From positions 43,872,645 through 43,936,644 of the forward strand of contig NC_088302.1 of the NCBI RefSeq assembly GCF_032854445.1: a DNA stretch of 64,000 bases, written 5' to 3'. Origin of the DNA: Liolophura sinensis (Eukaryota > Mollusca > Polyplacophora > Chitonida > Chitonidae). A program made the position numbers and the translations under genes. Shown here in pieces: positions 11,054 through 23,608 of this stretch (position 1 is its first letter; each line of letters starts with the position of its first letter). A model generated the notes under the pieces. The model was given only the letters and a program-made list of their open reading frames with translations, searched no databases and was not told the origin of the DNA.

Positions 11054-14000
11054 CTGAAAGTAAAAGAAAATATATTATAAATAACAAGTGAAAGATATTT
11101 CATTATTTATTTCACTGGTGTTTTAAGGCTTACTCAAGAGTAAGGCTAGGAGTGAATGAGTGCTTGGGGTTTAACGTCGTACTCAACAATTTTTCAGTCA
11201 TATGACGACGAAGGAATCCTTAGGGTGAATGTACGTGTAATGTGCCTCCTTGTTGCAGGACGGATAGAGGGGGAACCATGACCGTATGCAGATTAGGTAA
11301 CTTTCAGATTGTCAAATGTATTCAGACTTAACTCCGGCTTAAACATTAATTCCAGTCTCATTTGAATACAAAATCAATGACACTTATAATAACTCCAGAC
11401 TAAAGTAAATACCATCTTCCTTATCTTTAAATTGTACTATAATTTTTAGCAAATTGTCTCTGTCCATCAATTCTGTAAGCACAAGTTTTGAATTTTGATC
11501 AGAATCAGAAAACACCACAGTTACAAAAAACTTAGAATAACCTTTCATTATCATGAACATTATGACTGAAATCTATGAAACACAGTTCTGTAATCCTGGG
11601 TATAAAAAAAATTAGATTTTAACATCATGACAGTTGCACCAATACTATATTCAACTGCCTGATGATCTTAAAACTAAGTACTACTCTCGCTTGGTAAACA
11701 TTTTTAACTGTAGCCCAAGGGTTATCTCCCTTGATTTATTCAAGGCGTCAATATAAAGAGCCAACGCATGATCAGCCATACTCCCTACAGCGCATTCGTC
11801 ACTCCCTACCTTTCGCTTTACATCACCGCCACCTTAGACAAGGTTGACCTTTGCAGCCTGTGCGACGTACGTATCACCCGTTGGTGGCGGTCATTTAAGT
11901 GAAAGGTAGAGAGCGAGGCATGCACTGTAAGGAGTATGACGATCAGCCTCGCCAACTTCTGATCAAATGGTGTCACAAAGGGCTACAACAACTTAATTGA
12001 GATGTATCTCATTTATATCTCACACCTCACATGATCATTCATCTTATGCACTGATAGTCCGGCTTATTCTCAGGTAAAACTGGGAAAAATGCAAAAAGAA
12101 ACCACCAAATGGTCTTCCTGCAACACTGCACTTTAGCTACGTGACAGAGGTATGAAGCAAACAACTTTGCCCTACTGTGGGCTGCCCTTAACTATGTCAC
12201 ACACGTGAATCCTTAAATTTAGTGATTATACCTTTATTTTCACTGCAGTCACCTCAGTATGATGTATAAATGAGATCTATATGGGGTGTACACCTCATGT
12301 ACACCTTAGGGAGAGGTATAGACTATTCCATCTATATTATCTGAGGTGTACTGTACCTCAAGTACACCCCAGGTATACACATATACCTCACATATACCTC
12401 AGGAACTTTTTTGGAATGGGAGAGCAGTTTTGGAATGGGAGATGATGTACCTCAGGTACACATCAGAAACTTTGAAAGTCAACAAAAATGAATGATGTAC
12501 CTCAGGTACCTTACAAACTTTGTGAGTTTTTTTATATAATTAATTGATTATGTACATCAGCCACTTTTTTAAAATTTTAAAATAAGAGAGCAGATTGAGA
12601 CATTTTACTTCCAATTATCCACTGAGTGGTGCTTCCTGGTGCAGAATTTGTAAAAAGTGTGGGCACATGAACAGTTCTAAAGGGCATAGAAAAGGAGTAG
12701 CAGTAAATTTTGGTCAAGCAGCTAGAAAGCCTAATGTAAATGTATATCACTCATGTTGTTGTACAGAACTGCATGCACTTACAACTTAAATGTATCTATA
12801 ATTTTACAGTGTTCAAGTCTTTTGAGATTGTTTTCTATGAAAATAAAAGGGGAAAAAAGTGTGTTAATTGTAAGCTAAACTATAGGTACATATGCCTTGC
12901 CCATAAGCATATACCTCATCTATACCTCAGATATATCTCTTCCATGCCTCAGACACACCCCATCTATACCTCAGATACACTCCAGGCATCTTGTTTTCCT
13001 ACTCTTTCCAGGGTACACCTCAATGCTGTACTAGAGGTGTAATTGAGGTGTTAATCTGCATAATTGGCAGTACCTCAGCTACACTTTCAATACACCTCAC
13101 ATACACTCCAAGTATACTTCAGACACATCATAGATCAGATATGCTATAATTGTAAAGGATAGCCACACAATAATGGTCTACCTTTCAGGCAGTCAGTATT
13201 TATTGACTTATTTGACTGGTGTTTTAGGCCATATTGAACATTTAAGTCATACAAAAGCAGCAAGCATTATGGGGGGAGGATACCTTACAGAACCCACAGG
13301 AAACCCACAACCATCCACAGGTTGCTGACAGCCAAAGTGGAAGAAAGCATGAGCTTGACTTGATTTTGTAGCGACCGCATCGGTGGGAGGCTCCAGGGTC
13401 ATTGCGTCATGCTGGTGTGCTAACCCCCTCGGCCACAGAGGCCTCCAGGCAGTCAATACACTCTAATAAAAGGAAGTGTTTCCAACATGACTGCTGAAAA
13501 CTATAACCTTTCCGCACACAATGAAATCTGAGTCAATTGTTGACAGTGTTTAATCACCATTAATCATTAACCCCACCCCACCCCATCCCACCCTACTCTA
13601 CACCAAGTAGCCACCGTCACACCAGACATTTCCCATATACTCGGGTACTGAACCTGCTTACTTTTGAAGTCAGTGCAGGGCACATAGGTCACTAGTGTGT
13701 AGAGTTTGTGGGGGGAATCCTCGTCTTCATTACGCTTCCTTGCTAACCTCACTCTCACCCTGTAGGGGACATTCCTGAGAGAAGAGACCAGACAAATGCT
13801 TAGAACAAACGTAAGTAACTAACGATGAGGAGAGATATCGGTGTTATGGATTATTCATTACAACTGATGGAGAATTTGTGCTGAATCTATGTATAAATAA
13901 GTAATTACATATTAGAATTAAACATACCCACCTACAGTCTGTATAACCTTATTACTGCAGTAACTTTACACCAAAATGAGATTTACTTATTTCATTATGT

Positions 14001-15431
14001 ATACATAAACTGGCCATTTCTTACATCCCCCAGCAGATGCATACAGCACCATTACCCTTGTAATTAGACACTTTGTCTTCACTTTTATATTTTCTAACCA
14101 TTTTAAGTGATGGGCATCTATGCGAAATACATAATGGAAAATAATATCCTGCCCCTTTTTAATCATGTGTACTAGATGACACTAAAGAATTCAGCAAAAA
14201 TGTTTAACCATTATGTCACTCTCTATCCAGTTTCACAGTCCTGTCTTATAGAACAAACAAAGGTTCACAGAATTTTCTATAGTACAAAACTTCCAGAGAA
14301 AGCCTGTATCAAGTGCGCAATGCTTGGGGCATTGACAGGCAGGTTATATTGTTATTCATTTATGTATCTGATTGGTGCTGAAATGCTGTACGAAAAAAAA
14401 AGGGCTTCATTTATTTGATAGTAGTCAGAAACCCATGTGGAGGAAACCAAGGTGCTTGGAGTAAAGCCTTCACCAGGTACCAGGACAAACCTCCTGATGG
14501 AAAGCCACAGTAGAAGCAGAGAGGGATTAAAACAGATGACCATAAGTCATGGGATGGACACTCACAGAGAACTAGCCTCATAAGCCATGGGACGGACGCT
14601 CTCAGAGAACTAGCCTCAAAAGTCATGAGACGGACACTCACAGAGAGCTAGTGGTTTATCATAGTGCCTCTGACTTGTGGTAAGACCAGAGGATTTAGCT
14701 TACCTGACTCCCTGAGACCACACATGTTTGTTGAGTCGTGTGTCTACGCGGACATCTGGAGTTCCCATCATCTTCTCTGCAAACTTACGGATCTCCTTAA
14801 TGGCACGGGGTGCCCTCCTCTTAAACCCACTGAAAATACACAATTCAAAAGTTACCATGTATTAATCACTAAATAACATTAGGACAAAAATCACCAGTTT
14901 GAAAAAATCTAGGGTGAACTTCTTTAAAATAAATTTGTCCTGTTAATGTAATGTTCAGACATCATGGCCTATGCCATACAAATATTCTGTTGATACTCCT
15001 GACATACCTTCTTTGACATTTCATGAAGGTGTCTGGGACAGTTAGTTTTTCAAGTTCCTACTTATCAGGAGCATGTCATCATACGGGGCATTATTAATTA
15101 ATTTACACACCCGGATAAAAATTTTTCATCTCATGTAGAGTTTATTGACAAATATACACGGAACAAGACACATTTGTAAAATATCACAAGTTTAGGGTAA
15201 TGCTTGATGAAACATTATCATTGTTTTGTCAGATATTTGAAAAAATAACAAAACTGATATGGTAATGAAATCTGGTTGATAATTATCTCACAGCTTGTTC
15301 AGTAATGGCATTTTAAAGCACTGGCACACTTACATTCCATGGATGCGTTTGTGGAGATGTATAGTCACTTCCTTGGTGATAACTTCATTCATAGGGGACT
15401 TCTTCTTATCACCTTTACGTGTGGGGGCCAT
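11022..15431 (-). CDS. RPL31: 60S ribosomal protein L31 (eL31), four coding exons
   Basis: Coding exons on the minus strand are 15431-15334, 14829-14704, 13774-13662 and 11053-11022. Joined in phase they give about 122 residues. All introns are GT-AG and all phases agree. Recognisable segments are [81 protein letters not shown] and the C-terminus [10 protein letters not shown], all close to the vertebrate protein. eL31 is a component of the large subunit near the polypeptide exit tunnel. The start codon abuts a splice acceptor (ttacag|ATG), so the 5' UTR is in a separate leader exon at about 16.8 kb. The last coding exon has only 32 nt and follows an intron of 2.6 kb that contains SINEs and an unusual tacacctc repeat field. 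Confidence 0.97.
11157..11290. mobile_element. Second dispersed repeat family (SINE-like), copy 1
   Basis: Shares GCTTGGGGTTTAACGTCGTAC, CAGTCATATGACGACGA and GTGCCTCCTTGTTGCAGGAC with partial copies near 38.9 and 41.0 kb. It lies inside the last RPL31 intron. Confidence 0.6.
12255..13130. repeat. Degenerate tacacctca repeat field in the last RPL31 intron
   Basis: Two clusters (about 12255-12510 and 12895-13130) contain more than 20 loosely spaced words of the type tacacctca, atacctcag and aggtgtac on either strand. No fixed period is apparent, unlike the minisatellites elsewhere in the window. Confidence 0.6.
13200..13448 (-). mobile_element. tRNA-derived SINE, near full length
   Basis: Reading the minus strand: head GGCCTCTGTGGCCGAGGGG with A-box-like sequence, a diverged B-box region, central block, and tail ending in TTTGACTGG-type sequence and A-rich DNA. 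It lies in the last RPL31 intron. Confidence 0.85.
13662..13774 (-). CDS. RPL31: RPL31 coding exon 3
   Basis: Acceptor tctcag, donor GTAAGC. Encodes [19 protein letters not shown] through YVPCTDFK, the most conserved part of the protein. Confidence 0.96.
14535..14655. repeat. Short tandem repeat in RPL31 intron, about 38 bp x 3
   Basis: Three imperfect copies of agtcatgggatggacactc followed by acagagaactagcctca lie in the intron between coding exons 2 and 3. Confidence 0.75.
14704..14829 (-). CDS. RPL31: RPL31 coding exon 2
   Basis: Acceptor tttcag, donor GTAAGC. Encodes [19 protein letters not shown] through NKHVWSQGV with split codons at both ends that match the flanking exons. Confidence 0.95.
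15334..15431 (-). CDS. RPL31: RPL31 coding exon 1
   Basis: Starts at the ATG directly after an acceptor (ttacag) and encodes 32 residues, MAPTRK to KRIHG, plus two bases. The donor is GTAAGTG. Confidence 0.95.
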
Positions 15432-16272
15432 CTGTAAATAACAGCAGCACATGTAGGCCATGACATATACAACTACATACCACTCCATTACAATTTTTTC
15501 CATTGAGATATTCCACTATTCCGATGGCTACTGAACTAATGCATGTACCATTCTGCCAAATGTCCCCCAGTTCAATGCTTGAAGTTGATCCACTCACATT
15601 TCAATTGAGGAGTTTTGAGTTCAAACTCTTCTTGGCAATTGGCAATTTACCGATGACTTGTCTCGCTGTATTAGGAGAGACCACTGACACCACTTTGCTT
15701 TAGGAGCTTCTCAAGTTCACAAAAGTCCTCAATTTTCTCCATTTTTTGTTTACTTTAAATAATTTTTTTGGGAACCGTTTTTCAGGCATCCATGTTACTG
15801 TAAATGTTATCAACAATAGTTGCCTTACAGTTCTGACAGGTCAAGTGTTACAGTAGGACATTTTTTACCTTCAGCAATAAAAATTCAAACCCAAAAAATC
15901 CTCTATTTACCTAGAGGTACCTGGCGCTACAACTGCACTCCAAGTAAAGCACAAAACACTCGGAAAGCAAGCTCCCTCACCATGTTTTCTCAAAATACCA
16001 TGTTACCTTCAAAACATCAATTTCCAGGTGATAGTCAAAGTACCTTGTCTCATTTGTCATAGGTTCATTTCAGACCCTCAGAAGAAGACGTTGTGTACAA
16101 GTGACATGCCCTTGATGTTCTGGTTGGGGGATATTTCATTTCTAGCCGGTAACAGCGGCAATGTTGAAAAATGTAACTTAGGAACATACTTCCATAATGA
16201 TTCTGCTTGATACGAAGTGCAATTTTAACGATGTCTGCACTAAAATGAGAGTGAGCTGTGTGGTTGTTGTTT

Positions 16273-16421
16273 ACGTATTGATTGGAGTTTTACGCCGTAC
16301 TTAAAAATATTTCACTTATACGATGGCGACCTGCATTATGGTGGGAGGAAACCGGGCAGAGCCCTGTGAAAACCCACGACCATCCGCAGGATGCAGGCAG
16401 ACCTTCCCACGTATAGCTGTG
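16273..16421 (-). mobile_element. tRNA-derived SINE, head-truncated copy
   Basis: Contains the tail ATTGATTGGAGTTTTACGCC, the block AATATTTCACTTATACGATG, the central block (GGTGGGAGGAAACCGGGC) and CATCCGCAGG. It stops at CTTCCCACGTATAG. It lies in the RPL31 leader intron. Confidence 0.85.
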
Positions 16422-16788
16422 TGGTTGTCTACTTTGAGCTCTAAGTAGGCCTACTGTAAACGTAAAAAGTACGCATCCACGTTAACTTTGCCGATGTTAT
16501 TTCATCGTTATGATAACCAGAATCTGGGATACCACACGCAGGCAGCTACAATGTCTATGTAAGTTAGAGAAACTAAGATACACGACAAACAGTTACATTT
16601 ACAGTGTGATGTTGTTGTTGTTATAATATCTCCATAATATTGTGACGTGTACCTCGAACACATAAAATTTAAAAGCTATGATGGCTTCAATTTATTTAAG
16701 TATTGCGGGTTGTCGTTTACAACTCCGGAACACAAAGATAAAGACTGAGATGATGGTGGATTAACAACTCCATGCTCATACGTCCCAC

Positions 16789-16815
16789 CTTGGCAGAATG
16801 GCGGAAGGGAAAAGG
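16789..16815 (-). promoter_or_regulatory. RPL31: RPL31 5'TOP leader exon and transcription start
   Basis: On the minus strand CCTTTTCCCTTCCGCCATTC begins a pyrimidine tract typical of 5' terminal oligopyrimidine mRNAs. It is followed by TGCCAAG and a GT donor (GTGGGA) at 16788. The 26-27 nt leader and the acceptor directly before the RPL31 ATG make this the probable first exon, and imply mTOR/LARP1-type translational control. Inference from sequence only. Confidence 0.7.
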
Positions 16816-18604
16816 CCAAATAGAGGATTCTGGGAAAAAAGGGAAAACTTAACAGGGGACATAACTCATCCAACATCAGCTTAGAAATAAGCGCCAGGTG
16901 AAACGAGGCATTCATGTTACTATATCAACAGTAAGTTTATTGCAATTTGTGTAAGCTCTCAATTACAAATGTTACCAATTTAAACTTACAGCGTTGAAGC
17001 GGATTTGTGACTTCCAAGCACAGACCTATGTTTAGAAAAAAAATTTAACGCACATATTAAATTTGTCAGTAGGCCTGTTAAGTATACTCGCTGCCAGGCA
17101 CGTGCATGTGTTATAAATGAAACGTGCACCCAATCACCCGAACTTGGGAAGAGACAGTAAAGAAATTAAAAATCTGAATATCTGACATACACATCTACAA
17201 CAATGTTTCACAGTGTTAACGGGGACATAAATGTCTGCGTTTGCATCCAAGGGTGCTTTGAAAGAGCAGAGATCTAAAAAAAATAATAAAGTAAAGGTAA
17301 AATCATGCAGGACCCTGGAAAACTGTATACCGGTAAATACATATAAAAATACATCTGCAGATTTCTGACGATTTTTGTTCAAATTGTTGGGTGGGCACAT
17401 CAGCACTGCATGTATAACATACTTTAAGATCGGATACGGTGACCGTATAGGTCTCGTAATTAAGGTACGCGGTGTCCAACCGCTGGCACAGGTACGAGGC
17501 GTGGGCTCAGTTCGATGCCTTGTATTTCTCCACTGTAATTGTCCTGGGACCACCTGCACTGTCTTGCGTTCATTGAAGACCTGACCGCTTCCGTGTCCTA
17601 ATGGACTTCTCCGCCTCGAAGTCGAGAAACCCCGGGATCAGCACGGGATCAAACCCGGATTTGGTCATACCAAAGACTTTAAAAATTGTACTTTTTTTTC
17701 GGCGCTCAGGACAGAGAGATTAGAGCAAGGAAACGTGATTGGTTCACCCGGTGTCAGCATAATGTGACGGGGTGCGGTGTCATACATGATATTTCCGCCA
17801 TGATACTTCAATGATCGTAGACGGCAGCACTTTGGCGGTATGGACTCGCCCGTACAAATGCCAATGTGTAAATAAATAAAAACATTCGTGGATAAGGCAT
17901 TCAATAAAAATCAAAATCATTAACTTATGGTTTTGTGCTATTTAAAGTTGCTACATTGCATTATGTATATTGCCAATAAATAGCTAAATATAAATTAGAA
18001 GATAAAAATTTACAGGAATTGTGATATACTCTTCTTATAGTGCTTTTTTGTGTGTTTTTTTCAACATGCAGAATACATAACATACACATTAACAATGGCA
18101 TTAAAGTAATTTTGTTGCATGGTTACCGAAGCCCAGAATAACAAATATACAACTAGGCGCTTGCTAATAAATTTACATGCTAAATGCTTCACCACAGCCT
18201 ACCTGTCTGGGCTATAAGAGGGAGTCGATATACATGGGGGATACGGTCAAGTGTGTAACTCAGATATGACAATTCAACCATTGTTCGCGTCTCTTGGTCC
18301 CTATAGGAATCCTAAGCATTGGTGTAATTTTATAGCCGTAGGCCTATTAGATCCTACTCCAGTACATACACAGTGTGTTGTACAGAATATTATCCATGAT
18401 GTATCGAAGACCATAACAAAAAAGATACCGGTACTCCGAAAGCGCATGACATGAAATGTACGTAGCATATAGATTCATGTGATATCAAGATTGTTGATCC
18501 CGCTTCGGTAAGTGTACATCGGTACGCGTGTACCCACACCAACCGAAATCATGAGTGTATAAATCCACTTAGGAGGTGAGGGGCGGGAGGGGGGGGAGGG
18601 GAGT
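16816..18604. other. Intergenic region upstream of RPL31
   Basis: It holds the RPL31 promoter at its left edge. The rest has no supportable gene; a run of short frames near 17.1-17.6 kb shows no domain or splice context. Confidence 0.5.
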
Positions 18605-18944
18605 GACTCCGTGGCCGTGGTGGTTAGCACGCTAGTGATCCGAGAGCCTCTCACTAATGTGGTCGCTGTGAGTTCAAGTCCAGCTCATGCTGACTTCCTC
18701 TCCGGCAGTACATGGGAAGGTCTGCAGCAACCTGCGGATGGTCGTGGGTTTCCTCTGGGTTCTGACCGGTTTCCTCCCACCATGATGTTGGCCGTCATCG
18801 TACAAGTGAAATATTCTTGAGTACAGGATAAAACATCAGGCATAAAAGTACAGACGTAATATAATGATATATTACATGATTATCGCCACGATATGGCGGA
18901 ATATTGCCGATGGGGCGTTAAACCATAATCATTCATTCATCCAT
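18605..18944 (+). mobile_element. tRNA-derived SINE, full length, followed by a second SINE-type tail
   Basis: Head GTGGCCGTGGTGGTTAGCAC (A box), B box GAGTTCAAGTCC, central block CAACCTGCGGATGGTCGTGG and tail to about 18849. From 18858 a different tail (gtaatat...ggaatattgccga...ggcgttaaac, cattcattcatcc) of another SINE family follows. Confidence 0.85.
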
Positions 18945-20516
18945 ACACGTAATGATGCGGACCCATGCACCCTGTCGTGAAACAGAAATCTAAGCAGTTG
19001 TGCACAGTGCGTCATGCAGTGACATATGTTATATATGGTTATACGCCGGCAGGCCAGTTATATATCGACAAGGAAGTGTATACATTTATTGATACACGGC
19101 CCTATAATAAAACGTTATCTATATGTGGGCTTGTGGCATAACCTTGAAGAAGATAAAAAAATTCAGAAGGTAAAATAAGCTTGTCATGAATGACATATTA
19201 TTTAATCATTTGTTGACTCTCTAAGAGCATAGCTTTGATATTGGCTGGAGGAGAATGTGATACTGTACAGATCTCCTCCCAACGAGCACAAAAATGGCTA
19301 ATGAAGTGAAGTGAAATTTATTCACTCAGATTCTAAACGTTACGGTTAGGCCTGAGTTTACAATAATGGACATCAGCTTTATCTAGAAGTTTGAAGCAAA
19401 GCTACCAAGAAACGATGAAGTAGATGTTTCGTACGTAGGCATTCATACATATAAGATCGATATGTCTGATCTTCAGAGATTAATTATGTTGTTAACGAAA
19501 TTCATCATGTAACAACACTAATAAGGCTCTTAAGGAGGTCAGATCTGGTGGGTGCGGTACTTAATGACAAAGATTTGTTAATGTAAGCCTAACGGTGGAA
19601 AAACTCTTCAGAACATACTGCCACGAACCATACATGTTCTACCCTATGTAGAAAATCAGTATCGCAGTGTAGTAGAGCCGCAATGCATATACCTGTTGGT
19701 TGAGAAATAAGTATTTTTATTTAATGACTAAGTATTTTTGTTTTATGACTTTCTCTCCTTCGCAAGGAGTTCCATTTGCTAAATATGTTCTCATGTAAAG
19801 ATCTGAGTTATATATCATTCGCTTATTTACCTGATTTATTTGATTAGTGTTTCTACTGTACTCAGAAATGTTCCTCTCTCGTATGTTTTTAGGTATATAT
19901 TTGTTTCACAATATTCACACTTTACAGTCCAATCTTAGTTCAATTTTAACAATTAATATTAAAAGGCCTTTTGATACAATACTTTTCAGATATATACGTG
20001 TAGCTGTATACATAGCTTTTTTATGAACTTTATAGAAGCCAGTGCACAGGGTACACATGTAGTCGTACCCTGAACGGATTAACCGTGTTTCACACAGCTC
20101 TTATACATTTTTAGTCAACTGCTGACAACCAAACTATTTGACTATATATAAAGAAGTACACGCACTCGAGTTATCGTTAAAAATAAACTAAAATTAATTT
20201 GTTACGAGACTTGACGCTGGGAATCCAAACACTGTGCTCGGTAGCTGAGACAAATCGTGTCACTGGGGTGAGCGGTCTCTGGAAACCAGGCAGAACATCA
20301 AAGAGATGGCACTACAGGTACGTTACAGGTATGTGCAGTGGTGACACCGTTGTTTTTCTGGCACGAGTGTGCTTTTGAACTTGCGCAATAGTATTTATAT
20401 ACTTTGTAACATGGTAATACTGGTAACAATATTGCAAACGTTTCGTGTACAGTCATGACCAGCGCACACTATACGTGTATGTAGATATACGTAAGTAAAC
20501 TATAGACGCCAGCGTA
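18945..20516. other. Non-coding stretch
   Basis: AT-rich with no gene that I can support. A possible start exon ATGGCACTACAG|GTACGT at 20304-20315 has Kozak and donor signals but no recognisable continuation. Confidence 0.4.
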
Positions 20517-20743
20517 TTGACCCAGGAGCATATCACCGATGCGGTCGCTGTGAGTTCAAGTCCAGCTCATGCTGGCTTCCTCTCCTGCCGTAAATGAGAA
20601 GGTCTTCCAGCAACCTGGTCGTGGGTTTCACCCGGGCTCGGCCCGGTTTCCTTCCACCATAATGCTGGCCGCCGTGGTATAAGTGAAATACTCATGAGTA
20701 GGACGTAAAACATCAATCAAATAAATAAATAGATAAATAAATA
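20517..20743 (+). mobile_element. tRNA-derived SINE, head-truncated
   Basis: Begins TTGACCCAGGAGC, B box GAGTTCAAGTCC, central block and tail, ending in (aaat)n with target-like AT-rich flanks. Confidence 0.85.
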
Positions 20744-21396
20744 TGCTTCATACACCCAAACATCTTGCCACAGACTGTACTTTCTTCATGTTACAGGTAC
20801 AGATCGAGGCTCACAGGAAGAGCATTGCATCGATAGATATAGGCCTACATATGGAGTATAGGGGTTATTTCTGAAATTTAATCTGGTTTCAAAGTTGTGA
20901 TCTGAATGATGGTTTATTGATAAGTCTCTTCATACATCCTAGTGAAAGGCAATCATTTCCCCAAAGGCATACCCAAATAATTAAATGTGTTTTGGCATTT
21001 TGACACACGTAAGGTTTATGAAGGATCATTTTAAATATACTACATAGTCATAAAACTGAACAGAGCATTCTAGGTGTAGAATCAATCACAAATATGCTAA
21101 GTATGCCCCACCCAGCATGTAACACGGGCAGATTTTCACCAGCCGTTACTTAGTAAGTTTCAAATATTTCCGTACATCTTAAGATTTTTGTGGGCAATTT
21201 TTGTTGTCATCTGAGTAGTGGTCCATGATGTTCCTGCTCAGCATAGTTTCTTTGCTACAACATTTTTCTTGACAAACATTTAACAGTATGGCCAGTTGGT
21301 CCCTCTGGCCTTTTAGGAGCTGGTTCTGTGTGGGACTAGATGAGCTGTTCGACAGATTAGATGTATCATACTTATGTACATGTTAAGGGCCATGTT

Positions 21397-23030
21397 AGTG
21401 TCTATACCGGGTTCCATGTCAGCAGAACGTTAGGTGTGAGGACTGTCAAATTCCATGACAGCCAAGCGTTGGCTGTGTTGACTGCCGGGTTTCAAGTCAA
21501 GAGAACGTTAGCTGCGTTGACTGTCAGGTTGCACGTCAAGAGAACGTTAGCTGAGTTGAGTGTCGAGTTCCATTTCAGCAGGACGTTAGCTGTGTTGACT
21601 GTCGGGTTTCAAGTCAAGAGAACGTTAGCTGCGTTGACTGTCGGGTTGCACTTCAGCAGAACATTAGCTGTGGTTAGTGTGGGGCTCCATGTCAGCAGAA
21701 CGTTAGCTGTGTTGGCTGTTGAGTTCCATGTCAGCAGAACGTTAGCTGTGGTGACTGTGGGGTTCCATATCAACAGAACGTTAGCTGTGTTGGCTGTTGA
21801 GTTCCATGTCATCAGAACGTTAGCTGTGGTGACTGTCGGGTTCCATATCAACAGAACGTTAGCTGTGTTGGCTGTTGAGTTCCATGTCATCAGAACGTGA
21901 GCTGTTCGACAGATTAGATGTATCATATTTATGTAGCCTACATGTTAAGGTCCATGTTAGTGTCTATACCGGGTTCGATGTCAGCAGAACGTTAGGTGTG
22001 AGGACTGTCAAATTCCATGACGGCCGAACGTTGGCTGTGTTGAGTGTCAGGCTCCCTGTCAGCAGAACGTTAGCTGTGTTGACTGTCGGGTTTCAAGTCA
22101 AGAGAACATTAGCTGCGTCGACTGTCGGGTTGCACGTCAAGAGACGGTTAGCTGAGTTGAGTGTCGAGTTCCATGTCAGCAGGACGTTAGCTGTGTTGAG
22201 TGTCGGGTTCCATGTCAGCAGAACGTTAGCTGTGTTGAGTGTCGGGTTCCATGTCCACAGAACGTTAGCTGTGTTGACTGTCGGGTTTAAAGTTAAGAGA
22301 ACGTCAGCTGCGTTGATTGTCGGGTTCCATGTCAGCAGAACGTTAGCTGTGTTGACTGTTGGGTTCCATGTCAACAGAACGTTAGCTGTGTTGGCTGTTG
22401 AGTTCCATCTCAGCAGAACGTTAGCTGTGGTGACTGTTGGGTTCCATGTCCACAGAACGTTAGCTGTGGTGACTGTCGGGTTCCATATCAACAGAACGTT
22501 AGCTGTGTTGGCTGTTGAGTTCCATGTCAGCAGAACGTTAGCTGTGGTGACTGTGGGGTTCCATATCAACAGAACGTTAGCTGTGTTGGCTGTTGAGTTC
22601 CATGTCATCAGAACGTTAGCTGTGGTGACGGTCGGGTTCGATGTCAGCAGAACGTTAGCTGTGTTGACTGTCGGGTTCCAAGTCAAGAGAACGTTAGCTG
22701 TGTTGAGTGTCGGGTTTCAAGTCATGAGAACGTTAGCTGTGTTAAGTGTCTGGTTCCAAGTCAACAAAACGTTAGCTCTTTTGGCCGTTGAGTTCCATGC
22801 CAGTAGAAATTAGCGCTGTTGGCCGTTGAGTTCCATCTCAGCAGAACGTTAGCTGTGGTGACTGTCGGGTTCCATGTCAGCAAAACGTTAGCTGTGGTGA
22901 CTGTCGGGTTCCATGTCAACAAAACGTTAGCTCTGTTGGCCGTTGAGTTCCATGCCAGTAGAAATTAGCGCTGTTCGTCTTCCATATCAGCGTAGTGTTA
23001 TCTGTGTTTACTGTCGGGTCAAACAGAACC
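21397..23030. repeat. 39-bp minisatellite, about 37-42 copies
   Basis: Consensus unit: cagcagaacgttagctgtgt, then tgactgtcgggttccatgt. A block including unique lead sequence (agctgttcgacagattagatg) is repeated at 21340 and 21899, so the array itself grew by a larger duplication of about 560 bp. Because 39 is a multiple of three and the unit lacks stops in several frames, long open frames arise on both strands: 312 codons on plus (21875-22813) and 197 on minus (22686-22093). Confidence 0.92.
21875..22813 (+). other. Open frame across the minisatellite, 13-residue repeats, coding status doubtful
   Basis: The frame encodes about 21 tandem copies of SRTLAVLTVGFHV with drift at several positions, preceded by ELFDRLDVSYLC. 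The alternating hydrophobic pattern resembles beta-strand repeats. I see no signal peptide, domain or clear splice sites. The opposite strand is equally open, which argues that openness comes from the unit rather than from selection. Low confidence as a gene. Confidence 0.2.
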
Positions 23031-23608
23031 TTTACTAGACAGGCTTGGCGTGTTATATTTGCAGCTAGATAGCCCTCTTTTCAATAGTTGGCACATGTTC
23101 ATATAAGATTATTCTAGGTGTAATGATGTCATTCCTACTTAAAACTAAATGTGAGCCACACATTCATTGATCTGAATAATTGAAACAGTCGATTTTTTAA
23201 GCTTAGCCCTGTGTACATCCCGCCTATGCATAGTATATGTATTGTTAATACTTTCTCTGGAGTTTCAGTAGACAGAGTTAAGCATGTTAAAGCACGAGAC
23301 AAATACACGCCCATTGCAATAATCGTGTGTACTGTAAGGAAATATCGTAATTTTATCGTATGTTTTCATCCTATTTACTTGTATACATAATCACCTTTTT
23401 CACCTTAGTTGTTTTCGTTGGACCGAAGGCACTCCTGTTTTCTTCACTCATAAAACTGGCAGTCATCATATAAATGGCAAAGTCTTAACCATGTCATTAA
23501 ACATCAATCAGTCTATTAATTACTGATATCATTTATTATTCTGATCCTCAAGAATCTCAAGAGATGGTTTCTTTCTGTAGGAATATTCACTGAGTCTGAC
23601 AATGAATT

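Noticed and set aside
14411-14641. 76-aa minus-strand frame in an RPL31 intron
   Set aside because: Lies over a three-copy 38-bp tandem repeat and dispersed repeat sequence.
14985-15085. Box C/D snoRNA in an RPL31 intron
   Set aside because: A box C (ATGATGA) is present on the minus strand at about 15070, but no proper D box with a terminal stem was found.
16676-16915. 79-aa minus-strand frame over the RPL31 leader
   Set aside because: It reads through the TOP tract and the leader donor; better explained as promoter and 5' UTR.
18605-18700. tRNA gene with A and B boxes
   Set aside because: No acceptor stem or anticodon arm; it continues into the SINE central block.
21609-22686. Long minus-strand frames with NTANVLLTWNPTV repeats
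   Set aside because: They are the reverse strand of the 39-bp minisatellite; unit length and lack of stops explain the openness.
21397-23030. CRISPR-like array
   Set aside because: Eukaryotic context; repeats are contiguous without unique spacers.
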